Shown here in pieces: positions 29,534 through 39,675 of a stretch of 64,000 nt of DNA (positions within the stretch are counted from its first letter, which is position 1; each line of letters starts with the position of its first letter). This DNA comes from Bacteroidales bacterium (GTDB lineage: Bacteria; Bacteroidota; Bacteroidia; Bacteroidales; VadinHA17), in the NCBI GenBank assembly GCA_016928075.1, contig JAFGLJ010000058.1:1-64000 (forward strand), read 5' to 3'. The position numbers and the translations under genes were made by a program. The notes under the pieces were generated by a model. That model had not been told where the DNA came from. It ran no database searches and worked only from the letters and a program-made list of their open reading frames with translations.

Positions 29534-30469
29534 ATGGAAAAACATATCTCGATTGGTGTTGATATAGGCGGTAGTCATATAACATGTGCTGCTGTTGATC
29601 TGGGAAAAAGAGAAATTAAAAGGGACACCCTTGCTGAAAGGCCTGTAGATAATAAAGGCACGGCAGATGAAATAATCAGCACCTGGTCGGAAGCAATTGC
29701 TGAAACACTTGAAAAAGAAGGCAGGGAGAGGATGAAAGGAATTGGTTTTGCCATGCCCGGACCATTCGATTATGTAAACGGGATATGCCTCATCAAGGGA
29801 GTACCTAAATACGAGAAGCTTTACGGTACCAGTGTTGGTAAGGCTGTATCACAGGCACTTGATTTATCCCCTGAAATTCCTGTGAGATTTATGAATGATG
29901 CATCATCATTTGCTGTAGGGGAAGCCTGGGCAGGAAAAGCAGCAAACAGCCACAGGTCAATGGCAATAACGTTGGGTACAGGACTGGGATCCGCATTTGT
30001 GGCTGACAAAGTGCCGGTAGTTACCGGTGACCTGGTTCCTGATCTCGGATGTGTTTATCATATCAGCTTCAAAGATGGGATAGCTGACGATTATTTCAGT
30101 ACACGCTGGTTTACAAAAAGGTATGAAGAGATAACAGGCAAAAGCAGCAGCGGAGTTAAAGACATTGCTGAAGCGGCCAAGTCGGACAATCGCGTAAGAA
30201 ATATCTTCATTGAATTCGGGACGTCCCTGGCTTCATTCCTTTCTCCTTATCTTATTAATTTCGGAGCTGAGGTGCTGGTCATGGGCGGTAATATTTCCCG
30301 TGCATATAATCTATTCGGTCCTTCACTGGAGGAGGAAATGAAAAAACAAAATTGCAGTACAATACCACTGCTGTCAGAGCTAAAGGAGGATGCAGCCCTG
30401 TTAGGCAGTGCTTATCTTCTCGATGATTATTTCTGGAGCTCCGTACGGGGATCACTTCAATATATGTAA
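29534..30469 (+). CDS. ROK family sugar kinase-like protein
   Basis: A 311-aa protein of the ROK family, started at ATG 29534 (a TTG at 29519 gives five more residues). The ATP site GVDIGGSHITCAAVD (residues 8-22), the catalytic Asp in FMNDASSFAVGEAW and the TLGTGLGSAF loop are present. The ROK zinc site (CxCGxxGCxE after a conserved His) is absent; the region reads GDLVPDLGCVYHIS instead. It begins a three-gene operon with an MFS sugar transporter and a mannose-6-phosphate-isomerase-like protein, so a kinase for mannose, glucose or a similar hexose is likely. Confidence 0.88.
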   Translation: MEKHISIGVDIGGSHITCAAVDLGKREIKRDTLAERPVDNKGTADEIISTWSEAIAETLEKEGRERMKGIGFAMPGPFDYVNGICLIKGVPKYEKLYGTSVGKAVSQALDLSPEIPVRFMNDASSFAVGEAWAGKAANSHRSMAITLGTGLGSAFVADKVPVVTGDLVPDLGCVYHISFKDGIADDYFSTRWFTKRYEEITGKSSSGVKDIAEAAKSDNRVRNIFIEFGTSLASFLSPYLINFGAEVLVMGGNISRAYNLFGPSLEEEMKKQNCSTIPLLSELKEDAALLGSAYLLDDYFWSSVRGSLQYM

Positions 30470-30486
30470 CAGAAAAAACTAATGAC

Positions 30487-31668
30487 ATGAGTTCAAAAAT
30501 CAATTTATACAGGGTAGTTCCTGTTTTGATGTCCTTTTTTGTAATGAGTTTTGTCGACCTGGTAGGCATTGGAGTCGACCGGGTTAGCCTTGATATGGAC
30601 CTGAGTCCTACGGTGGCACAGCTTATCCCCTCAGCTGCATTCCTATGGTTTTTCCTTCTTTCAGTGCCTTTTGGCATTCTTCAATCAAGATTGGGAAAGA
30701 GGTTTATGCTTAACATTGGAATGCTTGTGACTGCTTTAGGATTACTTGTTCCTGCATTAGGATTATTTATTCCTTATTTCTATTCTTTTGCAATGGTCCT
30801 GATAGGATTTGCACTTCTTGGAATAGGTAACACTATTGTACAGGTATCTGCAAATCCTCTACTGGTTGATGTTGTACCGGGTAACAGGGCATCAAGCTTT
30901 TTGAGCTTTTCACAGTTTATCAAATCAATAGGCTCAATGCTGGGAGCCCCACTTGCTGCTGTTTTTGCATCCTGGTTTGGCGACTGGAAAGTATTGTTCC
31001 TTGTATTTGGTATTGTATCTGTCATAACGGTTGTATGGCTCGGATCGGTCAGTATTGATGAAACAAGGGAAGGTGAAATTAAAGCATCTTTTGCATCTGC
31101 TTTTAAACTGCTTGGCAATAAATTTGTACTGTTGATGGTTCTTGCAATTTTTGTGGTGGTTGGAGTTGATGTGGGTTTTAATTCTAACTCCGGGCAGTTT
31201 TTCATGAACAGCTTCGGACTGGAACAAACAGCTGCGGAGTCAGGAAGAAGTGTATACTTCTTCGGAAAAATGCTGGGCACTTTCGGTGGTGCATTATTGC
31301 TGACAAGAGTGGCCTCACGAAAATTTTACGTATGGTCCACGATATTTGGCATTTTATGTTTTGCTGCAATATTACTTTTGCGTTCAGAAGCTTCAGCATG
31401 GGCCTTGACCTTTCTTATCGGGCTTGCCATCGCAAATATATTCCCTCTGGTGTTTTCAATAGCTGTTGAAGAATATCCCGGCAGGAAAAATGAAATTTCT
31501 GGCCTTATGATGATGGCCATATCAGGTGGTGCGGTCATACCCCTTTTAATGGGTTGGATAACAGATATAAGCACTAATCTTATTGGAATGTCAGTTCTCC
31601 TGCTATGTATGTTTTACCTCCTGGCTGCGGCTGTGTATGCAATCAGATTCCATCAGATGCGCAGCTAG
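30487..31668 (+). CDS. MFS transporter, probable sugar uptake
   Basis: A 393-aa major facilitator with about twelve transmembrane segments, resembling the FucP-type sugar:proton symporters of Bacteroidetes. Recognisable parts include FGILQSRLGKRFML in the loop between helices 2 and 3 (the MFS signature) and GNTIVQVSANPLLVDVVPG, an NPL-containing helix frequent in FucP-like proteins. It is 17 bases after the ROK gene and its stop codon directly adjoins the ATG of the next gene (31669), strong evidence for one operon bringing in a hexose. Confidence 0.88.
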   Translation: MSSKINLYRVVPVLMSFFVMSFVDLVGIGVDRVSLDMDLSPTVAQLIPSAAFLWFFLLSVPFGILQSRLGKRFMLNIGMLVTALGLLVPALGLFIPYFYSFAMVLIGFALLGIGNTIVQVSANPLLVDVVPGNRASSFLSFSQFIKSIGSMLGAPLAAVFASWFGDWKVLFLVFGIVSVITVVWLGSVSIDETREGEIKASFASAFKLLGNKFVLLMVLAIFVVVGVDVGFNSNSGQFFMNSFGLEQTAAESGRSVYFFGKMLGTFGGALLLTRVASRKFYVWSTIFGILCFAAILLLRSEASAWALTFLIGLAIANIFPLVFSIAVEEYPGRKNEISGLMMMAISGGAVIPLLMGWITDISTNLIGMSVLLLCMFYLLAAAVYAIRFHQMRS

Positions 31669-33435
31669 ATGAAGGATACTATACGAAATACTTCACAGTA
31701 TATTCTGCCCCTGAAGAAAGATCATATTGAACCGGGAAATTATGATATATATCCCGTATTCAGTATTCTGGAGGGAAAGATTTTTAGCTCTCTGTCAGAT
31801 CTGGTGTCAATGTTGCCCGGAAGTGGTACTGTCATTATTGATGGCTTTGCAGGTATACTTTTTGAACAGGTCGTTGACGACATTAAGAAAATCTTTAAAG
31901 AGCTACATAAGTCATTACCCGAGTTTATAAATATAGAAGATGCATTATTAAGCAGTACTGAAATTAAAGATGCAGTTTTGAAATTTACCGGTGGTGATGA
32001 TCCGCTTTTTGGCACCAGAACCAGTCTGGACATCCGTGAGTTCTTTAACGGTGATGCAATTAATGAATTGAGAAAAGAGGGCGGTAATGAATTCAGAATA
32101 ATATATGGACCCGGCGCTTCCCTTGTCGATATAAATGCATTCCTGGTTTATATTGATCTGCCAAAAAACGAAGTGCAGTTCAGGTCAAGAGCCGGTTTAA
32201 AAACACATATAGGGACACCCCCGGTTAATCCAAAATATGATTATAAAAGGAATTATTTTGTTGACTGGGTTGTTCTCCGGAAACATATGCAAGATATACT
32301 GGCTTATATTGACCTGTTTGTTGACGGTCAGAGGCCCGGAAAAATAACATTCATAAAAGGGGATGATCTCCGTAATACCCTCAGTGAAATCTCAAGGAAT
32401 GTTTTCAGGGTGCGCCCCTGGTTTGAACCTGGCCCATGGGGCGGGTCATGGCTGAAAGATAATATAAATGGGCTGAATAAGGAGGTTCCTAACTATGCAT
32501 GGTCATTTGAGCTCATAAGCCCTGAAAATGGGTTGATACTTGAAAGCGGTGGACTGATGCTCGAGCTCTCGTTTGACATGCTGATGATACAGGAATCTCC
32601 GAATATACTGGGCGACTGCCATGAAGTGTATGGGCAGGAGTTTCCCATACGCTTCGATTACCTCGATACATATAATGGTGGCAATCTATCAGTTCAGTGC
32701 CATCCCCGACCACAATATATCAGAAATGAATTCGGTGAGAATTTCACGCAGGAGGAATCATACTATATAATGGATACAAAGGACGATGCTGTTGTTTTCC
32801 TGGGTTTTAATGAGAATATTGATCCTGAAATGTTCAGGAATGAGCTTGAGCGGAGCTACGATGAATCAATTCCCGTAAATATAGATAAATATGTCCAGAC
32901 CCACCCGGCTTCCAGGCATGACCTTTTCCTGATACCTTATGGAACAATACACGGGTCGGGCAGGAATAACCTGGTGCTTGAGATCAGTTCCACACCTTAT
33001 ATATTTACTTTTAAGATGTATGACTGGCTAAGACCTGACCTTGATGGAAAACCAAGATCGCTGAATATTGACAGGGGTATGGAAAACGTTTATTTCGAAA
33101 GAAAAGGAAAAGCAGTTAAAGATGAACTGATCTGCAGACCGGTACTCATTGACAGGGGTGATGACTGGGAACTTGAGCATCTTAAAACACATCCTACCCA
33201 TCTTTATGATGTTCACAGGTACAAATTTAGTAGCAGGGTTTTGATAAGGACGGAGAATAAGTGCCATGTACTCAACCTGGTTGAAGGAGAGAGTATTATG
33301 GTTGAGACACTCAACGGTATCACTATGAATATAAACTATGCTGAAACTTTTATTTTACCTGCTGCAGCAAGAGAGTATATCCTGATTAACCAATCAGAGA
33401 AGCCGGCAGTGGTTGTGAAAGCTTTTGTTAAATAA
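31669..33435 (+). CDS. Class I mannose-6-phosphate isomerase-like protein with N-terminal extension
   Basis: A 588-aa protein. Residues about 230-588 resemble class I phosphomannose isomerases: the metal ligands can be matched to Gln and His in LSVQCHPRPQY, Glu in QEESYYIMD and His in YGTIHGSGRNN, and a cupin-like C-terminus closes the protein. The first 230 residues are an added region not present in ordinary ManA; it has a strand-turn pattern (VIIDGFAGILFEQVVDDIKK) reminiscent of a P-loop kinase fold without a clear P-loop. Encoded directly after the transporter, it should interconvert the imported hexose phosphate. Confidence 0.8.
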   Translation: MKDTIRNTSQYILPLKKDHIEPGNYDIYPVFSILEGKIFSSLSDLVSMLPGSGTVIIDGFAGILFEQVVDDIKKIFKELHKSLPEFINIEDALLSSTEIKDAVLKFTGGDDPLFGTRTSLDIREFFNGDAINELRKEGGNEFRIIYGPGASLVDINAFLVYIDLPKNEVQFRSRAGLKTHIGTPPVNPKYDYKRNYFVDWVVLRKHMQDILAYIDLFVDGQRPGKITFIKGDDLRNTLSEISRNVFRVRPWFEPGPWGGSWLKDNINGLNKEVPNYAWSFELISPENGLILESGGLMLELSFDMLMIQESPNILGDCHEVYGQEFPIRFDYLDTYNGGNLSVQCHPRPQYIRNEFGENFTQEESYYIMDTKDDAVVFLGFNENIDPEMFRNELERSYDESIPVNIDKYVQTHPASRHDLFLIPYGTIHGSGRNNLVLEISSTPYIFTFKMYDWLRPDLDGKPRSLNIDRGMENVYFERKGKAVKDELICRPVLIDRGDDWELEHLKTHPTHLYDVHRYKFSSRVLIRTENKCHVLNLVEGESIMVETLNGITMNINYAETFILPAAAREYILINQSEKPAVVVKAFVK

Positions 33436-33443
33436 AACCTCAT

Positions 33444-33483
33444 TGGAATACTGGAGTAATGGAATACTGGAATGATGGAATGT
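33444..33483. repeat. Octamer tandem repeat TGGAATAC, five units
   Basis: Units TGGAATAC, TGGAGTAA, TGGAATAC, TGGAATGA, TGGAATGT run without gaps. The same octamer occurs at 45707-45787 between cysN and cysD. Confidence 0.85.
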
Positions 33484-33571
33484 TTAGAAGAGTTAACATA
33501 ATAACTCATCACTCATCTCTATTATCTCACTATAACTTAAACAGCAAATAACCAGGATATTAGGCATGTCT

Positions 33572-33606
33572 TGAATGTCGAATAATGAATATCGAACGCC
33601 GAACTG
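33572..33606. repeat. Heptamer tandem repeat, five units
   Basis: Units TGAATGT, CGAATAA, TGAATAT, CGAACGC, CGAACTG follow with an exact seven-base period and a GAA core. A pair of ACTCATC heptamers also lies at 33504-33517. Confidence 0.7.
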
Positions 33607-33616
33607 AGAAGTACTC

Positions 33617-33640
33617 AGCCTTAGCCTCAGCCTTATCCTA
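33617..33640. repeat. Hexamer tandem repeat AGCCTN, four units
   Basis: AGCCTT, AGCCTC, AGCCTT, ATCCTA. Same family as at 10951, 24425 and 57126. Confidence 0.75.
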
Positions 33641-33710
33641 TTTAATTAGCGTATATACAGCCTTTTTTGTAAATTGCGGTTTAATAATTTTTAAGGATTA
33701 TCAGTATATA

Positions 33711-33728
33711 TATACCAGCCTTGGTATA
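33711..33728. promoter_or_regulatory. Operator-like palindrome upstream of the first keto-glycoside locus
   Basis: TATACCA-GCCT-TGGTATA is a perfect 7-bp inverted repeat with a 4-base spacer, 60 bases before the oxidoreductase ATG. No T tract follows, so an operator is more likely than a terminator. The regulator is unknown and no copy was seen before the second locus at 40625. Confidence 0.45.
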
Positions 33729-33787
33729 AAGCTCCTGAAACCGTCCTTGGAAAGATTTTAACTGACTAATAACAAATAGAACTATAT

Positions 33788-35056
33788 ATGGACATTATTA
33801 AAACAGGCAGGAGAGATTTTATTAAGAAATCTGCTACTGCTGCATTTGCCTTTACCATTATACCGAGACATGTACTTGGGGGAAAGGGATTTACCGCTCC
33901 CAGCGATCAGCTCACGAAAGCGATTATCGGGGTAGGTGGCATGGGGCGTGGTCATATACCATATGAAGCAACGCGGGTCCTTGCGGTATGCGATGTTGAT
34001 AAAGATCACCTGAACCTTGCACTGGAGCAGGCAGGTCCGGGAGTAGACGCCTACCATGACTTCAGGGATGTGCTCGCACGGCCGGATATTGACATAGTTC
34101 ATATTGCAACACCTCCGCACTGGCATGGTATAATGGCTAAAATGGCTGCAGAAGCAGGAAAGGACATCTGGTGCGAGAAGCCGATGACCCGTACTATTGG
34201 TGAAGGGATAGAAGTTGTGAGGGCCGTAAAAAAGTATGGTCGTATGTTCAGGCTTAATACCTGGTTCAGGTTTAAAGACCAGTTCTATGGTCTGGGCACT
34301 ACTGTTAAGCCGTTGAAAAAACTTATCGATAGTGGCGCATTGGGCTGGCCTCTGAAAGTTACAATAAGTGGAATTACAGGTTTTGACTGGAAATTTTACT
34401 GGAGCGGTGAGCATAACCTTAAACCCATGCCTGTTCCTGACAACCTTGATTATGATTTCTGGCTTGGGCCAGCTCCGTATAAACCATATAACCCCGAACG
34501 AGTGCATTCTAAATTTCGTGGTTACTGGGATTATGACGGGGGAGGACTGGGCGATATGGGACAGCACTATCTCGATCCTGTTCAATATATGCTTGGGAAG
34601 GATAATACCAGCCCCGTGTATATAGAAGTGGATGCTCCTCAGCAACACTATGATGCTGTGGGGTCGTGGAGGAGGATTGAATATACTTATGACGACGGTT
34701 GCAAAATAGTGCTTGATGGTGCAAATGCTGATACTGATGCGGCATATGTTGAAGGGCCTTATGGAAAAATATACAGGGGTTTCCGGTCAAACATACCTGA
34801 TCTTCAAAAACTGATTGATAGCCAGCCTGAACCTGAACCACAGGTTACAATATTCAGTGATTCTGTAAAAACAAGAAATAAGTTCGCCCTGAATGAAGAG
34901 AATGGTCACCGGTCAGCAACAATAGTCAACCTTGGAGTTATTGCCGTACGACTGGGTCGTAACTTAACCTATGATCCTGTCAAACAAAGGTTTGTTGATG
35001 ATGAAGGGGCTAATAGATTGATTTATCAACCAATGAGAGGTCCCTGGACAATTTAA
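33788..35056 (+). CDS. Tat-exported Gfo/Idh/MocA family oxidoreductase
   Basis: A 422-aa NAD(P)-dependent dehydrogenase. The N-terminus carries a twin-arginine signal ([20 protein letters not shown]), indicating export of the folded cofactor-bound enzyme. The Rossmann motif is [10 protein letters not shown] and the family EKP motif reads WCEKPMTR. Members of this family next to DUF1080 genes take part in 3-keto-glycoside metabolism in Bacteroides, where they oxidise or reduce C3 of glucosides. The next gene, 12 bases on, encodes a DUF1080 protein, so the pair is probably one operon. Confidence 0.9.
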   Translation: MDIIKTGRRDFIKKSATAAFAFTIIPRHVLGGKGFTAPSDQLTKAIIGVGGMGRGHIPYEATRVLAVCDVDKDHLNLALEQAGPGVDAYHDFRDVLARPDIDIVHIATPPHWHGIMAKMAAEAGKDIWCEKPMTRTIGEGIEVVRAVKKYGRMFRLNTWFRFKDQFYGLGTTVKPLKKLIDSGALGWPLKVTISGITGFDWKFYWSGEHNLKPMPVPDNLDYDFWLGPAPYKPYNPERVHSKFRGYWDYDGGGLGDMGQHYLDPVQYMLGKDNTSPVYIEVDAPQQHYDAVGSWRRIEYTYDDGCKIVLDGANADTDAAYVEGPYGKIYRGFRSNIPDLQKLIDSQPEPEPQVTIFSDSVKTRNKFALNEENGHRSATIVNLGVIAVRLGRNLTYDPVKQRFVDDEGANRLIYQPMRGPWTI

Positions 35057-35067
35057 TATGCCATGCT

Positions 35068-37650
35068 ATGAAAAACACTTTAATTATATCATTCCTTATA
35101 TTTACTTCAATTATCGGGTATACCCAGGATATTAGAACCACAGAGACAAAAGTGGCCGATCTTCTCGCCAGGATGCCGGTTAATAATACTGATGATCTCA
35201 AAAAACAGATGCAGGAAATGAGTATCCTGGAACCCCGGGGAAGGCGTCAAATAACTGAAATGGTTGTGCCGCCAGGAACCGGAGATGATACAAGGGCCAG
35301 GTTTGCCATCGAGAGTTATTCACGATACCTTTCAGAATATGGTCACGAAAATGAAAAATATCAGTGGGAATCAGAGTGCATTGATGCCGTTCTGGCTTCA
35401 GGCTATCCGATGGTCAGATCCTTCTTCCTTTCCCAGCTAAGGTACATAGGATCAGAAAAGTCTGTGGAGTTTGCCTCGGGCTTCTTAACTGATGAGGATA
35501 TGTGTGAATCTGCTGTCTCTGTTATCTCTTCCTGCGATTCTCATGAGAAGGAAGATATACTGGCTATGAGCCTCCAGATAAAAACATTGCCATGTGTGGA
35601 ATCAATCATAAATACCCTGGCAATGATGAAGTCAGATAAGGCTATAAAAGAATATCCATACTGGTATCTTGCGGGTGATAAAGATCTTAAAGCAGCTGCT
35701 CTTAATGCTATGGCTGAAAGTGCACATGCAAATGTCTATAAAATGCTGGCTTCTGCTGCCGATGATGTCTCTTATAATTGGGATCCTACCGGTGCAACAG
35801 CCTCTCTGGTGCAATATGCCAGAAATATCGGGGATAAAGGTGAGGTTATTGCAATGGAGAAAATATGCAGGGATGTATTAACTAAAGGTGCTGTGCAATA
35901 TAAAACTGCCGCTCTCGAAGCATTGGTACATTATATGGGATACGAGGCCATGGAATACCTCCTTACAGAATTCAGGGAAGGAGACCTGGAGTACAGGAAA
36001 GCAATTCTTAACCTGGCAGGAGATATCCCGGGCAGGGCTGCAACCCGTAAATGGATTGTTTTCCTGCAAGCTGTAGATAATACCAGGAAAGCAGAGATTA
36101 TCGATATGTTGGGTAAAAGAGGCGACCTGCTGGCTGCCCCCATCATAAAGGATGCTCTTTTCTCGGCTTCACCTGAGACCAGGTCAGCTGCAGCCCTGTC
36201 TCTGTCAAGGTTGGAGGGCAGAGAATCAGTTCCTGAGCTTATCGATTATATCAGATCTTATGAAACAGCTGATGATCAGATAGCAGGTTACCAGGCCCTC
36301 CAGACAGTAGTCGATACAAAGAGAAGGGATATGATAGCTGACGCTCTTGAAGGATCAGGAAATCATACAAAAGCAACCATGCTTATATTAATTTCCATGG
36401 GAGGTGAAAACAGGTTTTTCAACTCAATCCTTAATTATACTTCATCGCCCGACCCAAAGCTCCGCTCAATTGCATTTACTGAACTAAAATCAGTGGCTGA
36501 TCCGGTAAACATGGAACAACTGATCAACCTTCTTACCATAACTTCCGAAAAATCTGAGGTTGAGCATGTACAGGAGGCACTTGTAATTGCCGCAAACGAA
36601 ATAAGTGATGAAAAGGTAAAAGCCTCAATGATTATTAAAGGAATGGAAGATTCAGAACAAAAAGAAAAATTCTTGCCCGTGCTTGCCCAGATCGGCGGAG
36701 AGGAAGCCCTGCAGTCCGTAAACCAGCTTTTCGTAAAAGGAAATGCAGAGATGAGATCCCTGGCATACAAAACTTTATCAGACTGGTCAGGATATGAAGC
36801 CTCATATGTTCTGTATGAAATATGTGCATCAGGAAATAAAAATTATTCTGACAGGGCTTTCAATGATTATGTTGACAAAGTCTATAAGGCAGGGATTGAT
36901 GATGCCCAGAAGATAAAATTGCTGGAGAAAATCTTACCCTATGCATTGACCGATACCCAGAAAAAGATGCTGGAAGACAGGATAAATGCTTTAAAAGAAT
37001 CACTTACTTCTGAAATAAAGGAAAATGTTTCCAGTGAATCTCAAAAATATATTTTGCCTGAAGAGGAAAAAGCTGATGGTTTTGTTGCAATGTTCGATGG
37101 GATTAGCCTGGATAACTGGACTGGTAACAAAGAAGCTTATATTGTAGAAGATGGCATGATAATGGTAAAACCATTAGAAGGCAACGGGGGAAATTTATAT
37201 ACAGAGGATGAATACAGTGATTTTATCCTTAGATTTGAATTTCAACTTACACCCGGGGCCAATAACGGGCTGGGTATTCGTGCACCTTTGACCGGAGATG
37301 CCGCATATGTGGGAATGGAGCTGCAGATCCTTGATAATACGGCTGAAATATATGCAAACCTTCAGCCTTACCAGTACCATGGGTCAGTATATGGGGTGAT
37401 ACCTGCAAAAAGAGGATTTCTGAAACCCGTTGGAGAATGGAATGAGCAGGAAGTGATTGTGGAAGGCAGCAGTATAAAGGTGGTGCTCAACGGAACAGTA
37501 ATAGTGGATGGAGATATATCTCATGCAGTGGAAAATGGTACACTGGATAAACAGGATCACCCGGGGCTAAAGCGCGGCAGCGGACATATTGGCTTCCTGG
37601 GTCACGGATCAGTAGTAAAATTCAGAAATATAAGAATTAAAGAACTTTAG
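35068..37650 (+). CDS. HEAT-repeat protein with C-terminal 3-keto-disaccharide hydrolase (DUF1080) domain
   Basis: A secreted 860-aa protein: signal peptide (1-19, ending IIGYTQ), a long helical region of HEAT-like repeats (about 110-660, for example [20 protein letters not shown]), and a DUF1080 domain (about 670-860) that begins [15 protein letters not shown] and ends [15 protein letters not shown]1080 proteins are reported as lyases or hydrolases of 3-keto-glycosides in the Bacteroides pathway. HEAT arrays probably provide protein or polysaccharide binding. Twelve bases separate it from the Tat-exported oxidoreductase, supporting a shared pathway in the periplasm. Confidence 0.88.
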   Translation: MKNTLIISFLIFTSIIGYTQDIRTTETKVADLLARMPVNNTDDLKKQMQEMSILEPRGRRQITEMVVPPGTGDDTRARFAIESYSRYLSEYGHENEKYQWESECIDAVLASGYPMVRSFFLSQLRYIGSEKSVEFASGFLTDEDMCESAVSVISSCDSHEKEDILAMSLQIKTLPCVESIINTLAMMKSDKAIKEYPYWYLAGDKDLKAAALNAMAESAHANVYKMLASAADDVSYNWDPTGATASLVQYARNIGDKGEVIAMEKICRDVLTKGAVQYKTAALEALVHYMGYEAMEYLLTEFREGDLEYRKAILNLAGDIPGRAATRKWIVFLQAVDNTRKAEIIDMLGKRGDLLAAPIIKDALFSASPETRSAAALSLSRLEGRESVPELIDYIRSYETADDQIAGYQALQTVVDTKRRDMIADALEGSGNHTKATMLILISMGGENRFFNSILNYTSSPDPKLRSIAFTELKSVADPVNMEQLINLLTITSEKSEVEHVQEALVIAANEISDEKVKASMIIKGMEDSEQKEKFLPVLAQIGGEEALQSVNQLFVKGNAEMRSLAYKTLSDWSGYEASYVLYEICASGNKNYSDRAFNDYVDKVYKAGIDDAQKIKLLEKILPYALTDTQKKMLEDRINALKESLTSEIKENVSSESQKYILPEEEKADGFVAMFDGISLDNWTGNKEAYIVEDGMIMVKPLEGNGGNLYTEDEYSDFILRFEFQLTPGANNGLGIRAPLTGDAAYVGMELQILDNTAEIYANLQPYQYHGSVYGVIPAKRGFLKPVGEWNEQEVIVEGSSIKVVLNGTVIVDGDISHAVENGTLDKQDHPGLKRGSGHIGFLGHGSVVKFRNIRIKEL

Positions 37651-37700
37651 ATAATCACTGTACGTATAAATCTATACATATTCGACTGTAAAGATTAATT

Positions 37701-37749
37701 TCTCATAATATTACACTTGTATATTACACTTTTTGAAAATATTATGAGA
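37701..37749. promoter_or_regulatory. Long inverted repeat with internal direct repeat upstream of the response regulator
   Basis: TCTCATAATATT (37701-37712) is the exact reverse complement of AATATTATGAGA (37738-37749). Within the spacer ATATTACACTT occurs twice with a 13-base period (37708-37718 and 37721-37731). This is operator-like; as a terminator it would lack GC content and a T tract. Confidence 0.45.
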
Positions 37750-37797
37750 TTTACATTATGTTTGGCGGATCAGGCTTAAGCGCAAATACTTGTTGAG

Positions 37798-38154
37798 ATG
37801 AATATACTGGTTTGCGAAGACAATAAACTTTCTTCACTTGTAATATCAACTGTTCTGAAAAGACAGGGTTACGACATTGAAACTGCTTCGGATGGTAATG
37901 AAGCAATAGAAAAGGTTACTAAAGGAAAGCCTGACCTGGTGATTTGTGATATCAATCTTCCTTACCATAGCGGACTGGAATTGGTTAGATACATGCGCAC
38001 TGAACTGCGCAGTGACATACCCGTTATCATTGTGTCTGCCTTTAGTGACCCTCAGGTAAAGAAAGAGGTCATGGAGCTGAGAATTAGTGATTATTTTGTT
38101 AAGCCATTTGATACTGACGACCTTATCAAACGTATTAGATCCCTACTTAAATGA
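37798..38154 (+). CDS. Single-domain response regulator
   Basis: A 118-aa receiver domain with no output domain. Acidic pocket CEDN near the N-terminus, phospho-acceptor Asp in LVICDINLPYHSG (Asp52), Thr/Ser position in VIIVSAFSD and Lys in YFVKPFD (Lys102) are all intact. It could act by protein contact, like CheY or a phosphorelay Spo0F. No kinase gene adjoins it, and the incomplete kinase at 16578 is far away, so its partner is unknown. A distinctive inverted repeat lies just upstream. Confidence 0.93.
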   Translation: MNILVCEDNKLSSLVISTVLKRQGYDIETASDGNEAIEKVTKGKPDLVICDINLPYHSGLELVRYMRTELRSDIPVIIVSAFSDPQVKKEVMELRISDYFVKPFDTDDLIKRIRSLLK

Positions 38155-38275
38155 TAGAGGTAATATTTTCTTTACTCACCCCGGTACCGTGTAATCCAGA
38201 ACAAAATTGAATTATAATCCCAATGCTGTGCAAAACATTTGCTTTTTTGTCTTGTATCCCCTTCCCCTGCCGCTA

Positions 38276-38306
38276 TTTGAATATTATAGGTTAATTGGTA
38301 TATTCG
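38276..38306 (+). promoter_or_regulatory. Bacteroidetes-type promoter of the nucleoside-recognition gene
   Basis: TTTG (38276-38279) is followed 19 bases later by TATATTCG (38299-38306), one mismatch from TAnnTTTG. The ATG is 18 bases downstream. Confidence 0.5.
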
Positions 38307-38323
38307 CTGCAAACTCAATTTAG

Positions 38324-39559
38324 ATGGTCCTGAACTATATCTGGATAGCTTTTTTTGTTCTGGCTTTCCTTTTTGCCCTCGGGCAACTGATCTTTACAGG
38401 TAATACACAGGTATTTTCTGACATGGTGAATGAAACATTTTCCAGTGCAAAAACGGGTTTTGAGATTTCACTGGGCCTGACAGGTGTCCTGACTTTATGG
38501 ATGGGACTGATGAAAATAGGTGAAAAAGGAGGATTGGTAAAGATATTATCAAAAGCTATAGGACCGTTCTTCAACCGTATATTTCCAGATCTGCCCAGGG
38601 GGCATCCTGCCTATGGTTCTATTATTATGAACCTGGCTGCTAATATGCTGGGTCTGGATAATGCAGCTACACCCATGGGTCTGAAAGCAATGGGTGAGAT
38701 GCAGGAGGTTAACAGTAATAAAGATACAGCTTCCAACGCGCAGATTATGTTTCTGGTATTGAATACATCGGGATTGACGATCATACCGGTGAGTATCATG
38801 GTTTTCAGGGCTCAGCTCGGGGCCGCCAATCCGGCCGACGTATTTATTCCAATATTGCTCGCCACTTTTTTCTCTACTATTGCAGGATTGGTGGCAGTAT
38901 CCCTGGTACAAAAAATAAAACTCTTTGACAGGGTGGTATTGGCTTACTTGGGCGGGATGACAGCTATTATTATAGGAGTCATCTGGTACTTCAGTACCTT
39001 GCCAAAAGAGGATATAACAAGGATTTCAACCTTTGCTGCCAATTTCATACTGTTTGTTATTATAATTGCTTTCATCGTACTGGGCCTCATAAAAAAAATC
39101 AACGTGTATGAGACTTTTATTGAAGGGGCAAAAGATGGGTTCAAGATTGCTATAAGGATAATTCCCTTTCTGGTTGCTATACTTGTTGCAATTGGTGTCT
39201 TCAGGGCTTCTGGAGCTATGGATATGTTGATAGATGGGTTAAAATACCTACTTGACAGTGCGGGCATAGATACAAAGTTCACCGGAGCATTACCTACTGC
39301 CCTTATGAAACCTCTCAGCGGTGCAGGAGCCAGGGGTATGATGGTTGATGCAATGAGTACTTACGGTGCTGATTCGTTTGTGGGACGGCTGGCCTCTACG
39401 GTGCAGGGAGCAACCGATACCACATTTTATATAATCGCGGTATATTTTGGATCGGTGGGCATAAAAAATACAAGATATGCTGTAACATGTGGACTCATAG
39501 CAGATTTCGCAGGGATAACGGCTGCCATATTTATAGGTTATTTGTTCTTTGCCGGTTGA
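38324..39559 (+). CDS. Nucleoside-recognition (Gate) domain membrane protein, SpmA/SpmB-like
   Basis: A 411-aa polytopic membrane protein. The N-terminal half resembles spore-maturation protein A (GLTGVLTLWMGLMKIGEKGG, then the NAANMLGLDNAATPMG motif close by), and the C-terminal half resembles SpmB (PFLVAILVAIGVFRASGAMD, then GPxGARGMMV-like). A fused SpmA-SpmB form is typical in Bacteroidetes, which do not sporulate, so it is likely a transporter or permease for nucleosides or an unknown ligand. It has its own promoter and is followed by an ApbE gene after 116 bases. Confidence 0.9.
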   Translation: MVLNYIWIAFFVLAFLFALGQLIFTGNTQVFSDMVNETFSSAKTGFEISLGLTGVLTLWMGLMKIGEKGGLVKILSKAIGPFFNRIFPDLPRGHPAYGSIIMNLAANMLGLDNAATPMGLKAMGEMQEVNSNKDTASNAQIMFLVLNTSGLTIIPVSIMVFRAQLGAANPADVFIPILLATFFSTIAGLVAVSLVQKIKLFDRVVLAYLGGMTAIIIGVIWYFSTLPKEDITRISTFAANFILFVIIIAFIVLGLIKKINVYETFIEGAKDGFKIAIRIIPFLVAILVAIGVFRASGAMDMLIDGLKYLLDSAGIDTKFTGALPTALMKPLSGAGARGMMVDAMSTYGADSFVGRLASTVQGATDTTFYIIAVYFGSVGIKNTRYAVTCGLIADFAGITAAIFIGYLFFAG

Positions 39560-39675
39560 GGAAGAGGATTTAAAGATCCGCACCTTCGAAACAAATCAAG
39601 CATACCCCTGAGCAAAGTACATCACATGCAATGATCATTCGCACAGAAATGTGAGTAATACGAAACAATAATATA

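Larger units (their letters stand above)
33436..33787. other. Intergenic region with stacked tandem repeats and a palindrome
   Basis: A 352-base gap with no gene. It contains octamer, heptamer and hexamer arrays one after another (separate entries) and, near the next gene, a perfect palindrome at 33711-33728. Confidence 0.65.
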
